Assembly (NCBI RefSeq): GCF_902833645.1
Contig: NZ_CADFGE010000009.1
Coordinates: 186,001-250,000 of the forward strand
Direction: 5' to 3'
DNA length: 64,000 bases
DNA from: Paraburkholderia fungorum
Lineage (GTDB): Bacteria; Pseudomonadota; Gammaproteobacteria; Burkholderiales; Burkholderiaceae
Shown here in pieces: positions 23,710-32,201 of this stretch. The notes below the pieces were generated by a model. It worked only from the letters and a program-made list of their open reading frames with translations. It was not told the DNA's origin and ran no database searches. The position numbers were made by a program, and so were the translations under genes. How positions within the stretch are numbered: the first letter of the stretch is position 1; every line of letters begins with the position of its first letter.

Positions 23710-23945
23710 GCGACATCGTGGAGACAATCCGGGAGGCGGACACAAGCGGAAATGCATTCCTGCTTCGCGTTCAACTTCATTCCGGTGAGACGCTGCGCGG
23801 TGCGGTTATGGGACAGTCGTTCGACGACATGGAGCGCACGAAGACGGTCGATCTCGATCTGTGGCATCCGGACCGAAGCGACCCGATCGATGCGGAACGT
23901 CTCGTGCTGTTCGACGAGATCAAGCACTTTGAAGTCGAGTGGTAA
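23706..23945 (+). CDS. Small acidic protein, possibly Sm-like (79 aa)
   Basis: MSDIVETIREADTSGNAFLLRVQLHSGETLRGAVMGQSFDDM... The pattern of short beta strands with SGETLRGAVMG in the middle recalls Sm/Hfq-like or small barrel proteins; this is weak. It overlaps the 36-aa ORF by 4 nt and is followed by a strong terminator at 23988. Confidence 0.6.
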   Translation: MSDIVETIREADTSGNAFLLRVQLHSGETLRGAVMGQSFDDMERTKTVDLDLWHPDRSDPIDAERLVLFDEIKHFEVEW

Positions 23946-23987
23946 TCGACGGAGGTCCTTCGGTACTGCCCCCAACAAGCAATCAAC

Positions 23988-24022
23988 AAGGCAGCCATCG
24001 GAAACGATGCGCTGCCTTTTTT
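23988..24022 (+). terminator. Intrinsic terminator
   Basis: AAGGCAGC-CATCG, gaaa tetraloop, CGATG-c-GCTGCCTT followed by TTTT. It ends the unit at 23599-23945, just before the DUF932 gene. Confidence 0.85.
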
Positions 24023-24064
24023 CATCATGAAGGGCACAAGCCCACGTAACACTGGAGAACAGCA

Positions 24065-25048
24065 ATGCATCAAATCACCATCAATGAACTCGGTCGCGCT
24101 GAAATGGCTTGGGCTGGTGACAAGCCGTGGCACGGTTTGGGCCAACAGGTTCAGCAGGGCGCTTCGATCGACGAGTGGCGTCAAGCCGCTGGTCTGGAGT
24201 GGTCGATCCTGCGTCGGCCAGTTCGCTTCAATTCCTCGGAGGAGGAAGGGGGCGACACGCTGCGGCTTGACGGCCACGACGTGCTTGTGCGAAGTGACAA
24301 CCTGAAGGGCCTTTCGGTCGTGACGAAGAAGTACCGAGTCGTTCAACCGGACTCGGTTCTCGGGTTCTTCCGCAACCTGACGCAGAGTGCCGGCTTCCAG
24401 ATCGAAACGGCCGGCTCGATGCGAGAAGGCCGGACGATCTGGGTTCTTGCGAACACAGGGCTCAAGGAGGACATCGTGCCGGGCGATAACGTGAAAGGCT
24501 ATTTGCTCCTCGCGACGTCGTACGACAGCGCGATTGCAACGACGGCGATGTACACGAGCACTCGGGTGGTGTGTAACAACACCCTTCGTCTCGCGCTGAA
24601 CCGGGACGTCGAGAGCCAGGTGCGTATTCGTCACGACGCGGAATTCGATCCGGATGTGGTGAAGAGCCAGCTCGGCATCCTCGCCGACGAGTCGTGGAGC
24701 ACCTTCGTCACCCGCATGAAATCGTTCGCGGGCACGTCGATGGGCAGCACCGAAGCCGGCATCGTGCTGGCGGGAGTGCTTGCGAAGCAACAAGCTGACA
24801 ACGTCGCGACCGACGCAACTGAATCGCGGGGCTACAAAAAGATCCTGGAGCTCTTCAACGGTTCGGGTCGCGGCTCGGAAATGAGCGGTGTGCGTAACAC
24901 CGCTTGGGGTCTGGTGAATGCAGTCACGCAGTATGTGGACTTCGAGCGCCAGGCGCGCAACAACGAGACGCGACTCAACAGCGCGTGGTTTGGTCCGGGA
25001 TCTCGCCTCAAGGACGAAATCGTCTCGGAGTTGCTCGAACTCGTGTAA
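24065..25048 (+). CDS. DUF932 phage/plasmid-related protein (327 aa)
   Basis: Carries the pattern typical of the DUF932 (TIGR03299) family: AMAWAGDKPWHGLGQ, RSDNLKGLSVVTKKYRVVQP, TRVVCNNTL, NTAWGLVNAVTQYVDFER. Such proteins are common on large plasmids and phages and have an unknown, possibly DNA-replication-related role. Length is usual. CTGGAG lies about 6 nt before the ATG. It is preceded by a terminator and followed by a hairpin-controlled gene. Confidence 0.9.
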   Translation: MHQITINELGRAEMAWAGDKPWHGLGQQVQQGASIDEWRQAAGLEWSILRRPVRFNSSEEEGGDTLRLDGHDVLVRSDNLKGLSVVTKKYRVVQPDSVLGFFRNLTQSAGFQIETAGSMREGRTIWVLANTGLKEDIVPGDNVKGYLLLATSYDSAIATTAMYTSTRVVCNNTLRLALNRDVESQVRIRHDAEFDPDVVKSQLGILADESWSTFVTRMKSFAGTSMGSTEAGIVLAGVLAKQQADNVATDATESRGYKKILELFNGSGRGSEMSGVRNTAWGLVNAVTQYVDFERQARNNETRLNSAWFGPGSRLKDEIVSELLELV

Positions 25049-25145
25049 TCCATGAAGTAACTTTTCCCTCCCGCCGCAAGGCGTGGAGGGATTCCCCCAA
25101 ACGCTCCGCCGGGCCGCGCCGCCCCGCCGAGCTGACGCTCGCTCG

Positions 25146-25172
25146 TTGTCAACGCCCATTGGGCACAAAGGA
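25146..25172 (+). promoter_or_regulatory. Shine-Dalgarno hairpin, partial
   Basis: TTGTCAACGCCC-att-GGGCACAAAGGA: the inner stem GCCC/GGGC and TTGT/ACAA pairs cover part of the AAAGGA site. The 5' arm lacks CTCC, so the closure is weaker than in other copies. Confidence 0.5.
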
Positions 25173-25178
25173 AAAATC

Positions 25179-25784
25179 ATGAATAGCGTCTCGAATACAT
25201 CGGAAACCAGATCTATCGGAGCGGTGAAAGGCGACGTCGGCGAAGTTGCGGTGGTCACCGTTGATCTGATCAAGCGGGGCGTGGCGGTCTATCGAGTCGG
25301 AGATGTCTTTGGGAACCTCACGCCGAGCGAGCAGGACAAGTGGTTTGTGTCCGTGTCGGACGGCTCGCCGCTCGCTGAAAAGGTCATGGATATTCCGCTT
25401 GCATCAACCGAAGCGGAGGCGTGGGAATTGGCGATCATGTTCCTGGCAACGCACCACGCGATCTCCGGGGACTTGCGCGAGGGCTTGAAAACCCATCGCC
25501 GGACGGTCGCGCGAATGCTGAGAGATATCCGCGACCATGCGTCTTACAGCGTCTACTGCGAGATCGAGGTGTCAGAGCATTACGGCCACCCATTGACGGC
25601 GTGGGATCGCTTGGTCTGCTGGCTGGGCGGCGCTGCAACAGGCTTTTTCAACGACCATTGCTGGATGCCAATCACCTGGCGTCTCACTGGCAGAACTCGC
25701 GCCCAGTGGGACGCTTTCGTGAATTCGACATCGGATAACGTCGAACCGTCGACCGACTTCCGTGAAGAACAAGCGCTCCGGTAG
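25179..25784 (+). CDS. Hypothetical protein (201 aa)
   Basis: Begins MNSVSNTSETRSIGAVKGDVGEVAVV. A central helical part (EAWELAIMFLATHHAISGDLREGLKTH) and an aromatic-rich end (HPLTAWDRLVCWLGGAATGFFNDHCW). No certain membrane span. The frame is open upstream from 25083, but AAAGGA sets the start at 25179. Ends before the terminator at 25881. Not recognised. Confidence 0.7.
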   Translation: MNSVSNTSETRSIGAVKGDVGEVAVVTVDLIKRGVAVYRVGDVFGNLTPSEQDKWFVSVSDGSPLAEKVMDIPLASTEAEAWELAIMFLATHHAISGDLREGLKTHRRTVARMLRDIRDHASYSVYCEIEVSEHYGHPLTAWDRLVCWLGGAATGFFNDHCWMPITWRLTGRTRAQWDAFVNSTSDNVEPSTDFREEQALR

Positions 25785-25880
25785 CATCTCCGTGCGAAAG
25801 TGCGCGCGTGGTGATTGCCATGGCATGCGGAATCGGCGCTGGACATTCGCGCCGCATGTAACCAATCTGCCTCAAATCCG

Positions 25881-25932
25881 CCCGCTGTGCGTTCCCTCTC
25901 GAAGGGAGCGCCAGCGGGTTTTCCTATTCTTG
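25881..25932 (+). terminator. Intrinsic terminator
   Basis: CCCGCTG, inner stem TCCCT/AGGGA, CAGCGGG, then TTTTCCTATTCTT. Convergent with the gene at 25980. Confidence 0.7.
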
Positions 25933-25979
25933 CCTAGCACCCGTTGCATGGCCCCCGTTGAGCCTGGCGGACCACAACG

Positions 25980-26489
25980 TTATTCCTCGCTTTGCTCGTC
26001 ATCGTCATCCGGTTCTTCCATCAAGCGGGTCACCTGTGCGATCTCGAAGGCGCGGACTCGACTGGTTTCCGTTTGGCGAACTACCCAGCGCTGAACGTTC
26101 GGGTGGTACGTCTCGATCTCATACCACGGGACCTTCCCACCGGTGGCCGAACGCATCGTAACTCGGACAGGGAAGCGTCGATCGCTGTCCGCAGCGAGAA
26201 ACAGGACGCAGCGCGCTTTCGTCGCCACGATTGTTTGCTCCTCAGCATACTCTGCGGCAAAAGCCGGAATCGCTTGCTTCGCAAGGGACTTCAGTTGTTG
26301 GGCTCCGCCGTGCTGCTTCGCACCGAGAGTTGCGGGCCGGCTTGGTCGCCCGTCCGGATAGCGGAAGGGGACGCTTTTCCACGGATTCGAGATATGCGTA
26401 TCTCGTGTCCGAAAAGCAGTGTGGAGCAACGCGGCAATATGGGTCCGCGGAGTGGGTGGGAACGCTAACAATATGATGTTTCGAGCCAT
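25980..26489 (-). CDS. Hypothetical protein (169 aa)
   Basis: MARNIILLAFPPTPRTHIAALLHTAF... A weakly hydrophobic start, a basic middle and an end with WYEIETYHPNVQRWVVRQTETSRVRAFEIAQVTRLMEE, then a run of Asp and Glu. AAGGA lies 8 nt before the ATG at 26489. The frame is open to 26531. Not recognised. Confidence 0.6.
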   Translation of the reverse strand: MARNIILLAFPPTPRTHIAALLHTAFRTRDTHISNPWKSVPFRYPDGRPSRPATLGAKQHGGAQQLKSLAKQAIPAFAAEYAEEQTIVATKARCVLFLAADSDRRFPVRVTMRSATGGKVPWYEIETYHPNVQRWVVRQTETSRVRAFEIAQVTRLMEEPDDDDEQSEE

Positions 26490-26641
26490 CGGCTTTTTCC
26501 TTGTCACCGAACGTATTGGGGCGATTTCCATCTGTCCGCGAGGCTACGGACATGCCTTGATATCGGCACGGAGTGGCTGTATTTTAGGTGTCGTCCGAAT
26601 GACATCAAGACTGATTCAACACCTACAAAGGATGGTTCACG

Positions 26642-26812
26642 ATGCAGATAAAAGTAACGATCACCCGTAACGGCGTTCATCTGTTCGCGAACGTGTACAC
26701 GGCCTCTGTCGAAGGGGATGTGGAGCGGGCTGTGTCGGACGCGCTCAGCGAAGCGCGGCGAATAGCCGGCGGCGCACTCTTCGACTACCTGATTAACGTC
26801 GGCGAGGCGTAG
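26642..26812 (+). CDS. Small hypothetical protein (56 aa)
   Basis: MQIKVTITRNGVHLFANVYTASVEGDVERAVSDALSEARR..., a beta hairpin followed by helix composition. AAAGGA lies 9 nt before the ATG and is enclosed by AGGTGT/ACACCT (about 26585-26626). Two stop codons end it (TAGTAG). Confidence 0.65.
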   Translation: MQIKVTITRNGVHLFANVYTASVEGDVERAVSDALSEARRIAGGALFDYLINVGEA

Positions 26813-26916
26813 TAGGCGAGCCAGAATCGCCTGCTAGACGTGAGGTGATTGCGGACCGGATGGGCGCTGTTGGAGCGCGCCATCCGAAGAACAAGCGATA
26901 GATAGTAGGAATATCC

Positions 26917-27276
26917 GTGGATCTACAAAACAACCGTGTCTATCCGACGCGAGATATCGAGAATTGGTTATCTGAGTCTGCGGGCCTTACGCGAGGCTCC
27001 AGGGCGTGGTCACAGACGCTTAAGGCGGCCCGGCAAACGCTGGTTGACGGGGAGGCATATTTCTTCGAGCGAGTCAGTGATACCCACTTTCGAGTGCACC
27101 GCGCCGACGCGGAAGGTGTTCGAAACGTCATGAGGATACTGGATGAGGCGACGGCTACGCGCAGCCAACGTCTCTGGCTAATCGCTCTGGCGTGCCTATC
27201 GATCATTCTGTGTCTGGGCGGCGCCATTGGCCTTGTGACCACCCTTGTCAGGCATTTTGTCCTCCACGCCTACTAG
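26917..27276 (+). CDS. Hypothetical protein with C-terminal membrane span (119 aa)
   Basis: Starts at GTG with TAGGA upstream. The soluble N-terminal 80 residues (DLQNNRVYPTRDIENWLSE ...) end in a tail-anchor-like hydrophobic segment (LWLIALACLSIILCLGGAIGLV). The topology implies a cytoplasmic domain held on the inner membrane. Not recognised. Confidence 0.65.
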   Translation: MDLQNNRVYPTRDIENWLSESAGLTRGSRAWSQTLKAARQTLVDGEAYFFERVSDTHFRVHRADAEGVRNVMRILDEATATRSQRLWLIALACLSIILCLGGAIGLVTTLVRHFVLHAY

Positions 27277-27414
27277 GGCACCAAATACTCGCTTTGGCGA
27301 ATACAGCCGCTGTCTCGATTGAGTTTGCGTTAAAGGAAACATTCGATTCAACCGTAAATCGGCATTATTGGATGATTTACAGGCTAACAAAAGAACGTTC
27401 AAGGCGAGGGCAGC

Positions 27415-28095
27415 ATGACTCAACTGAATCTCTATGGCGATGCGCGCAACGTGACCATCGGCGGCCATGGAGTAGACATTGCAGCCCAGCGTGCCGACGA
27501 CCTCGACACGACTGCGCTCGAGTTCCTGATCGACGTCGGCAGCGGTGCACGCGCGCTGGATGCCGCCAGCGCGTCTGGCGGCCAAGCTGCCCGCATGGCG
27601 ATCGCCGGCGCCGACGTCGTGGCGCTCGACATCGACGATTACGCTGAACTCTGCCGCGCGACGGCGGCCGCCCACGGCGTTGAGGCACGAGTCCGCTTCG
27701 TGCAGCAAGATCTGACCGCTCTCGACGACGCGAGTGCGGTGGCGATCGGGCAGTTCGACGCGATCGTTTGCCAGCGGATGATTCACTACGTTCCGTATTC
27801 CAATGCCATCGACATCGCGCGCAAACTGAAGAGCCTGCTCAGGAAAGGCGGCCGGATGTACCTGTCCGCCTCAGGGCTGCACAGCGAACTTGGGTGCGGC
27901 TACGCCGCGGCGAACCTGCCGATCGAAGCGCGCTACGCAGCGCTGTCCGACGAGATGGTCGAGCGGCACGGCATCAACGGCCCGGTATGCCTCTACAGTG
28001 TGGCGAACCTAGCTCAGCTACTCGAGACGGCCGGGATGCGCGTAGAGCGTGTCTATGCGTCCGCATTTGGCAACATCAAGGCAATCGCATGGTAA
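27415..28095 (+). CDS. SAM-dependent methyltransferase (226 aa)
   Basis: Class I methyltransferase fold: motif I ALDAASASGGQAARMA (the usual Asp-x-Gly-x-Gly is loosened to DAASASGG), motif II VVALDIDD, motif IV FDAIVCQRMIHYVP, then a C-terminal substrate part. The substrate is not evident. GAGGGC lies about 5 nt before the ATG. Its last 7 nt overlap the start of the PfkB-GGDEF gene, so the two are made together. Confidence 0.75.
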   Translation: MTQLNLYGDARNVTIGGHGVDIAAQRADDLDTTALEFLIDVGSGARALDAASASGGQAARMAIAGADVVALDIDDYAELCRATAAAHGVEARVRFVQQDLTALDDASAVAIGQFDAIVCQRMIHYVPYSNAIDIARKLKSLLRKGGRMYLSASGLHSELGCGYAAANLPIEARYAALSDEMVERHGINGPVCLYSVANLAQLLETAGMRVERVYASAFGNIKAIAW

Positions 28096-29465
28096 AGACG
28101 GGACTGGTCATAGGCTCCGCGCACCTCGACATTCTCGCTCGGCCCTCCGCCGAGTCGGATCACAAGGACCGCATCGGATCGGTAACGATCGAGGCGGGCG
28201 GCACTGCCTGTAATCTAGCCTTCAACCTGCGCCGGCTCGGGCGGCCGGTACGGCTCTTGACTGCATGGGGTGCCTCGCCCATCGAGCGCCTGATGGGCGG
28301 CCATATTGAGGACAAAGGTGTTGACCTGCTTGCCGACGAGATCGAGGGCATGCCGCTCGCTGCCTTCGTCGCACAACTGACGGTGCAAGGCGACATGCAC
28401 ACCGCCGTTTCCGCCACGCCCGTCGACACGCATACGTTCCAGGAGCCCCGGATTCGCGAGGCCATGAACGGCATTGGTTATGTGATCGTCGAGGCGAATC
28501 TCAACGCGGCGTCGCTGCGCTCAATCATTACAATCGCCAAGGAGGCTGCGGTCCCGGTCTTCGCCCTGGCGGTGTCGCAGGACAAGGTCGCACGGCTGGC
28601 GGACGTCCTCCCATGCGTTGGGGCCGTGTTCATGAACGGTGCCGAGTCCGAACGCCTCATGGAGGTCATGCAGGCCATCGACCCGGCCGACCTGGCTAAG
28701 GCCACTGGCACGACACTCGTCGTTACGCGCGGCGAGCGGGGTGCAGTTGTATATCTGCCAGGCGAAACCCGCTTGAAGATCCCCGCGCCGCCGCTTGAGC
28801 ACGTCGACACTCTGCTCGGGGTCGGGGATGCCTTCTCGATGGGGATCATCGACGGCGTGGTGCAGGACGGAATGCCATTTGAGGTCGCAGCGCAAAGGGC
28901 GCACGGACTGATCCGCGAGATCGCGCAGCAGACAGCCTGCAACGCTTTCTCCATGAACGCGCTCAACAACATCGTCAGTGCCTTGTACGAGACCGCTCGG
29001 AACGACCAGCTCACACGGTTGATGCGCCGGTCTGCTTTCGAGGTCGAGTACACCCGGTTTGAAGCTGGGTGGGGCCATACGCTGATTATGGTCGACTGCG
29101 ATCACTTCAAGCGAGTCAACGACCTCCTCGGCCATCACACCGGTGATCTGGTGCTGCAGCGAGTTGCCGCCGTGCTCGAGAGCAGCGTGCGAGCATCGGA
29201 CATGCCATGCCGTTGGGGTGGGGATGAATTCGTGATCTTGCTGCCGCACACAAGCGCCGAAGACTCGGTGCAGGTTGCGGAGCGCGTCCGTGGGCGCGCA
29301 CGTGGAGCGGAACTCTATGGGGTGACGCTATCGATGGGTATCGCCACCAGCCTGCCCGGCGACACACTCGCGTCTCTGATGAAACGTGCCGACGCTGCGA
29401 TGTACCGAGCCAAACAGGCGGGCCGCGATTCCTTTCAGATCGCTGGAAAGGTCGAAGCGATTTGA
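28089..29465 (+). CDS. PfkB-like sugar kinase fused to a GGDEF diguanylate cyclase
   Basis: 458 residues. Residues about 1-290 are a PfkB/ribokinase-type fold: GGTACNLAFNLRRLG near the start, VVTRGERGAVVY, and LLGVGDAFSMG, which holds the catalytic Asp of the usual GAGD motif. Residues about 295-455 are a GGDEF domain: DQLTRLMRR, IMVDCDHFKRVND, CRWGGDEFVILLP, MYRAKQAGRD. The GGDEF motif is intact, so it may make cyclic di-GMP. The fusion could couple sugar or nucleoside binding to that output (inference). The adjacent methyltransferase is co-translated; a phosphodiesterase lies convergent. Confidence 0.85.
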   Translation: MVKTGLVIGSAHLDILARPSAESDHKDRIGSVTIEAGGTACNLAFNLRRLGRPVRLLTAWGASPIERLMGGHIEDKGVDLLADEIEGMPLAAFVAQLTVQGDMHTAVSATPVDTHTFQEPRIREAMNGIGYVIVEANLNAASLRSIITIAKEAAVPVFALAVSQDKVARLADVLPCVGAVFMNGAESERLMEVMQAIDPADLAKATGTTLVVTRGERGAVVYLPGETRLKIPAPPLEHVDTLLGVGDAFSMGIIDGVVQDGMPFEVAAQRAHGLIREIAQQTACNAFSMNALNNIVSALYETARNDQLTRLMRRSAFEVEYTRFEAGWGHTLIMVDCDHFKRVNDLLGHHTGDLVLQRVAAVLESSVRASDMPCRWGGDEFVILLPHTSAEDSVQVAERVRGRARGAELYGVTLSMGIATSLPGDTLASLMKRADAAMYRAKQAGRDSFQIAGKVEAI

Positions 29466-29489
29466 GGCCGCCGGCGGCGGCCTCTGCTG

Positions 29490-30506
29490 TCAGGCTGCGA
29501 TTGCAACCAGAGGCTTCTTGGTGGCCAGACGCCCCTCGGCAAACTCACGCTGCAGATCAACCGCAGCCAGCGCCGGACTGATCAGCCAGCCCTGAATGAG
29601 ATTGCAGCCGAGCTTGATGAGCGTTTCCTTCTGCTCCTGCGTCTCTACGCCTTCCGCGATGATGTCCATGCCGAGTTGACGGGAGAGCTCGGTGATCGCC
29701 TTGATGATTTCCAGATCGTTGCGCGAGGAGGGGAGCTTCGAAACGAACTGGCGATCCATCTTGATCGCCGAGAACGGCAAGTTTTGCAGATAAGTCAGGC
29801 TCGAGAAACCCGTGCCGAAGTCGTCAATCATGATTCGGACGCCGCGGTCACGTAATTCCTGGAAGGTTTTGTCGGCAGCGTTGCTGTTGTGTACGAGACC
29901 AAGGCTTTCCGTTACTTCGAGAACCAGCCGCGACGGGGTTAGGCCACTGATGATCAGTGCCTCGTCGAGATATGCGAGGAATTCTTCGCGATTGAACTGG
30001 AGCGGCGACACGTTCACCGACAGGTAGGGGATGAACAGGCCCTCCCGCTCCCAGGCGACCATCTGCTCGCAGCCCTTCAGCAGAATCCATCGACCCAATG
30101 CGTGGATGCAGCCGGTCCGCTCAGCAGCCGGGATGAACACAACAGGCGAGATGCTGCCGCGCTTTGGATGCGTCCACCGCGCGAGTGCTTCAACCCCCAC
30201 GACCGCTTGAGATGAAATCTCACAGACCGGCTGATAGTTGATTGAGAAGTGGCCTTCGTACAGGCCCGTCAGAAGCTCGTTCTGGAGCTCTGGCCAAGGC
30301 GAATCGATCTGGAACGTTTGGTCGCGCGAGCCGCTCCGTCCAGGCGATTTTTGCAGGTAGTCTCGCGCGTAACTGATGACTTCCCAGCAAGATCCGTCGC
30401 GGGGCTCAGCATACGAGACAGCGTATTTGATCACATACTCCAGCAGGTTCTCGATCAGTTGAGTGCTGCCGCGAATGTCCTGGTCTACGGAGAGGGAAGG
30501 CGTCAC
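29490..30506 (-). CDS. EAL-domain cyclic di-GMP phosphodiesterase (338 aa)
   Basis: Residues about 75-325 form an EAL domain with the catalytic set visible: EALARW, LSVNVS, LEVTES, IMIDDFGTGFSSL, IKMDRQFV, IAEGVET, QGWLISP. It should degrade cyclic di-GMP. The N-terminal 75 residues are not a known sensor. It ends 24 bp from the convergent PfkB-GGDEF gene, so maker and breaker of the same signal are side by side. The frame starts at 30506, where the start codon is TTG or similar. Confidence 0.85.
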   Translation of the reverse strand: MTPSLSVDQDIRGSTQLIENLLEYVIKYAVSYAEPRDGSCWEVISYARDYLQKSPGRSGSRDQTFQIDSPWPELQNELLTGLYEGHFSINYQPVCEISSQAVVGVEALARWTHPKRGSISPVVFIPAAERTGCIHALGRWILLKGCEQMVAWEREGLFIPYLSVNVSPLQFNREEFLAYLDEALIISGLTPSRLVLEVTESLGLVHNSNAADKTFQELRDRGVRIMIDDFGTGFSSLTYLQNLPFSAIKMDRQFVSKLPSSRNDLEIIKAITELSRQLGMDIIAEGVETQEQKETLIKLGCNLIQGWLISPALAAVDLQREFAEGRLATKKPLVAIAA

Positions 30507-30592
30507 GGTATTAGGCTCTCAATGTAGGTGGATCGTGAAGGCCTCCGACTTGCGGAGGCGTGCCATCTACAATGATTACAGAATCGAGCCTG

Positions 30593-31111
30593 TCAACCGT
30601 TTGAATGTCGAAGGAGTTGCCCCTTCGATCGCAAGTGCCAGCAGAGAGCGGGAAGGAGGCCGTCGCGAGCAGATTTGAGGCCGGGCGTCCAGCCGCGCTT
30701 CGTGTCCTCGGCGCGCTTTATTAGCCGTTCCTCCCGTATCTGGCGGGGCGTCAGCACATATACGAACCGCCAACGTTCTATGTCATTCAGGAGAGCCAGG
30801 TGCTCTACGTGCGCGGGAAACCCGTCGATCACGACCTTCTCGAGACTGCGCGCGTAATCGAGGATCACGGAAGCGGCGCGGGCATCGAGCGCCTCTCCCG
30901 GAACGTGGCGAGCCATCACCTGGAGCAGACGTACGGGTATGTCAGCCGGGCGAGAGCCCCGGCGGGCGAGACGGCCAATCAGGCCAATGCTCAAGTGGAC
31001 ATACCCCTGCGCAGCTAGATTGCGACCGATGGTGCTCTTGCCACAACCATGCGGGCCCAGCAGGAAGACATGGGAACCAACATTGACGTTCATGGCCGGC
31101 GAGCCACTCAC
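30593..31111 (-). CDS. Adenylate-kinase-like P-loop protein (172 aa)
   Basis: P-loop VFLLGPHGCGKSTIGRNLA near residues 14-32, then VVIDGFP (the usual nucleoside-monophosphate kinase DGFPR region, Arg replaced by Ala) and YVLTPRQIREERLIKRAEDTKRGW as lid or substrate region. A small nucleotide kinase is likely. Starts at GTG (31111), overlapping the upstream stop (GTGA); an ATG 18 nt later is possible. Confidence 0.7.
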   Translation of the reverse strand: MSGSPAMNVNVGSHVFLLGPHGCGKSTIGRNLAAQGYVHLSIGLIGRLARRGSRPADIPVRLLQVMARHVPGEALDARAASVILDYARSLEKVVIDGFPAHVEHLALLNDIERWRFVYVLTPRQIREERLIKRAEDTKRGWTPGLKSARDGLLPALCWHLRSKGQLLRHSNG

Positions 31112-31401
31112 GCTTCCGCCGGTTGAGTGCCGAACAGAAAGTTCGATTGTGACCGTGCGCTGCGTACCTCAGCCGTGTGCGAAACGTAAAAATCTGAGCG
31201 GTCCTGTTCGACCAGTCGGATGACCTCCTGGATCTGCGCGATGCGTTGTTCCAGGTTCGCTTTCACATCAACCGTGGGGGTACCTCGGGCGCTCCCCGGT
31301 GCCGCGCTCGGAAGCTCCTTGCGAAGGGTGCGAACTGCATCACGTAGGCAATCGGTCGCGTCGCCGAGATTGGCGTAGACATTTTCCCAGTTGCGACTCA
31401 T
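31108..31401 (-). CDS. Small helical protein (97 aa)
   Basis: MSRNWENVYANLGDATDCLRDAVRTLRKEL..., then VKANLEQRIAQIQEVIRLVEQDRSDF, likely a coiled coil. No membrane span. It overlaps both neighbours by 4 nt, part of a tightly coupled minus-strand set with the bactofilin. Not recognised. Confidence 0.65.
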   Translation of the reverse strand: MSRNWENVYANLGDATDCLRDAVRTLRKELPSAAPGSARGTPTVDVKANLEQRIAQIQEVIRLVEQDRSDFYVSHTAEVRSARSQSNFLFGTQPAEA

Positions 31402-31631
31402 TTGTGCCTCTGCTTGTTAGGTTGCGGAATGATCTTGGGACAAACAATGGGAGCACTAGCTCCGTTCTTGATGACGCACTTAATCTCGGATGTCACGCGG
31501 GGTACGCCGGCTTGTTCCGCCGCCGCCTGAAAAACATCGCGGTGCTGCCATGATAGGAATGCCCACCAGATCAGGACAGCCATGGTCGCGGCTCGGCGTG
31601 ACCATGGCGAGAGGAGACCCGGGAAGAGCAT
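31398..31631 (-). CDS. Small membrane-anchored protein (77 aa)
   Basis: MLFPGLLSPWSRRAATMAVLIWWAFLSWQ..., a short hydrophobic anchor then a hydrophilic tail with two cysteines (IKCVIKNG, IVCPKI). Its stop overlaps the next start (ATGA). It begins 15 bp after the bactofilin stop; an internal ATG at 31583 could also be the start. Confidence 0.55.
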   Translation of the reverse strand: MLFPGLLSPWSRRAATMAVLIWWAFLSWQHRDVFQAAAEQAGVPRVTSEIKCVIKNGASAPIVCPKIIPQPNKQRHK

Positions 31632-31645
31632 ACCGCGACGGGTGA

Positions 31646-32185
31646 TCAGCTAACGATCTGCTCGACCATACCTTCGATGCGGCCAAACGATTCGAGAGCG
31701 CCATACATGTACTCGCCCTTGATCGCGCCCATATTGATGAGCGTGCCCTTCACGGTGGCTTTCCCCGAGTGCTTGCCCAGCACGATCAGCGTTTCGCACT
31801 CGATGTTGATCGATACGTCCGCGTCGGCATCGATAACCACCGTGCCGCCCGACTTGATCAGCGATTCCGGGCTATGCATCGTGCCCTTGAAGAGCGCGCC
31901 CGCGCGAGTCTTGATGGTGCCGTCGAGTTCGAAGTCACCGGAGAACGTCGAACGGATGTTGTGCTTTTCGTGGTCGAGATAGAAGACACCATCGCTGTCG
32001 CGGCCGAAGTTGTTGATCAAACGATCGAACATCGTGCGCAGGTTCGGCAGCGGAGTACGCGAGCGGGCCCGGGTCGGCGCCTGTTGCTGTTCGGTCTGCG
32101 GCTGGTCCGTTGCGCGAAACTTGTCGAGATAGGAAACGGCGGCGCCGGTATCGACTTCATCGTGTTGCTGTGCTGCGTTCTGCAT
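31646..32185 (-). CDS. Bactofilin (179 aa)
   Basis: A disordered Gln/Thr-rich N-terminus (about 65 residues) followed by a bactofilin beta-helix: STFSGDFELDGTIKTRAGALFKG, TVVIDADADVSINIECETLIVLGKHSGKATVKGTLIN. Bactofilins polymerise without nucleotide into membrane-associated filaments. AGGAG lies 6 nt before the ATG at 32185. An element-borne copy next to envelope-type proteins suggests a scaffold for a surface or transfer structure; that is inference. Confidence 0.85.
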   Translation of the reverse strand: MQNAAQQHDEVDTGAAVSYLDKFRATDQPQTEQQQAPTRARSRTPLPNLRTMFDRLINNFGRDSDGVFYLDHEKHNIRSTFSGDFELDGTIKTRAGALFKGTMHSPESLIKSGGTVVIDADADVSINIECETLIVLGKHSGKATVKGTLINMGAIKGEYMYGALESFGRIEGMVEQIVS

Positions 32186-32201
32186 GGAATGCTCCTGGTC
32201 T

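Noticed and set aside
23777..25273. 498-aa open frame on the minus strand
   Set aside because: Antisense to the DUF932 gene and its neighbours; it is rich in His and Arg and has no ribosome site. A shadow of GC-biased coding sequence.
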